Source: Paraglaciecola mesophila
GTDB lineage: Bacteria > Pseudomonadota > Gammaproteobacteria > Enterobacterales > Alteromonadaceae
NCBI RefSeq assembly: GCF_009906955.1
Contig: NZ_CP047656.1
Location: 3,471,001 to 3,535,000 of the forward strand
DNA length: 64,000 nucleotides
Direction: 5' to 3'
This document shows positions 63,941-64,000 of this stretch, one piece after another; position 1 is the stretch's first letter, and each line of letters begins with the position of its first letter. The notes beneath the pieces are model-generated. The model did no database searches and was not told the DNA's origin. It saw nothing but the letters and a program-made list of their open reading frames with translations. Made by a program: the position numbers and the translations under genes.

Positions 63941-64000
63941 ATGACCACCTCAGTCCTTATTTGTGATGACTCTGGCTTTGCCCGGCGACAGATGGCGAGA
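63941..64000 (+). CDS. Response regulator receiver protein, 3' part outside window
   Basis: Only 20 codons are present: MTTSVLICDDSGFARRQMAR. The acidic pair in ICDDS and the following basic helix are typical of a CheY-like receiver. No more can be said from this fragment. Confidence 0.7.
   Translation, partial: MTTSVLICDDSGFARRQMAR

Noticed and set aside
1..64000. CRISPR arrays, prophage, restriction or toxin-antitoxin/defence islands, tRNA genes
   Set aside because: No regularly spaced repeats, phage structural genes, or tRNA-like sequences were seen; the XRE regulator is paired with a membrane protein, not a toxin.

Overview
The window looks like ordinary chromosome of a marine gammaproteobacterium of the order Alteromonadales, probably Alteromonadaceae (Alteromonas/Glaciecola/Paraglaciecola-like). 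This rests on gene order and protein families: ftsB-ispD-ispF-truD-surE-pcm-DUF368-nlpD-rpoS, mutH divergent from rppH-ptsP-lgt, the TIGR03545/TIGR03546 pair, a dedicated proteobacterial sortase two-component system, and the short extragenic palindromes typical of this group. GC content looks to be in the mid-forties by eye. Genus assignment is inference. I saw no rRNA, tRNA, CRISPR array or prophage, and only one transposase.

Layout. 1-3327: edge of a Pds (proteobacterial dedicated sortase) locus, with a truncated glycine-zipper exported protein divergent from a response regulator and a large sensor kinase. 3342-9563: yjjX, a metallo-beta-lactamase-fold hydrolase, a MetR-like regulator with its own TGAA-N5-TTCA box, an orphan hybrid sensor kinase, and a DUF445 membrane protein. 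9838-12656: divergent aidB-like acyl-CoA dehydrogenase and PaaX-family regulator, with the same palindrome at the 3' end of each gene. 12974-14953: exported S9 peptidase. 15094-19190: UDP-GlcNAc synthesis genes (glmR-glmS and glmU on the minus strand). 19583-25196: diguanylate cyclase, EamA transporter, an alkylation-repair pair (Ogt and an Ada-AlkA fusion, stop and start overlapping), and a serine beta-lactamase-like hydrolase. 25268-29255: speA divergent from a GNAT-nitrilase fusion.

29385-36189 is the most accessory-looking part: an XRE regulator coupled to a small membrane protein, a soluble TonB-C-domain protein, an IS1595-family transposase, a cytosine deaminase of the yeast Fcy1 type, a YcdX-like PHP phosphatase, a SEC-C zinc protein, a DUF3718-like protein, a polytopic membrane protein, and a mini-membrane protein plus an alanine/lysine/glutamate-repeat lipoprotein. 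36281-43208 is the rpoS-to-ftsB housekeeping block. 43383-48630 holds TIGR03545/TIGR03546, a LysE exporter, and the divergent SH3 protein/CYTH triphosphatase pair (ygiM/ygiF order). 48791-51872 is a two-gene operon of an acetolactate-synthase-like ThDP enzyme and an aldehyde dehydrogenase. 51951-57830 is mutH and a YhhN protein divergent from rppH-ptsP-TauE-lgt. 57990-64000 carries an SDR, Dps, a CPBP protease, FadL, an EamA transporter, thyA and the first codons of a response regulator.

Most genes are core metabolism, repair, envelope and signalling. I did not find a clearly new multi-gene system such as a defence island or secretion locus. The best leads are the truncated Pds locus, the palindrome-bracketed aidB/paaX unit, the speA/GNAT-nitrilase pair, the ThDP enzyme/ALDH operon and the TIGR03545/03546 pair. 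Several start codons were reassigned from Shine-Dalgarno (SD) spacing and family N-termini.
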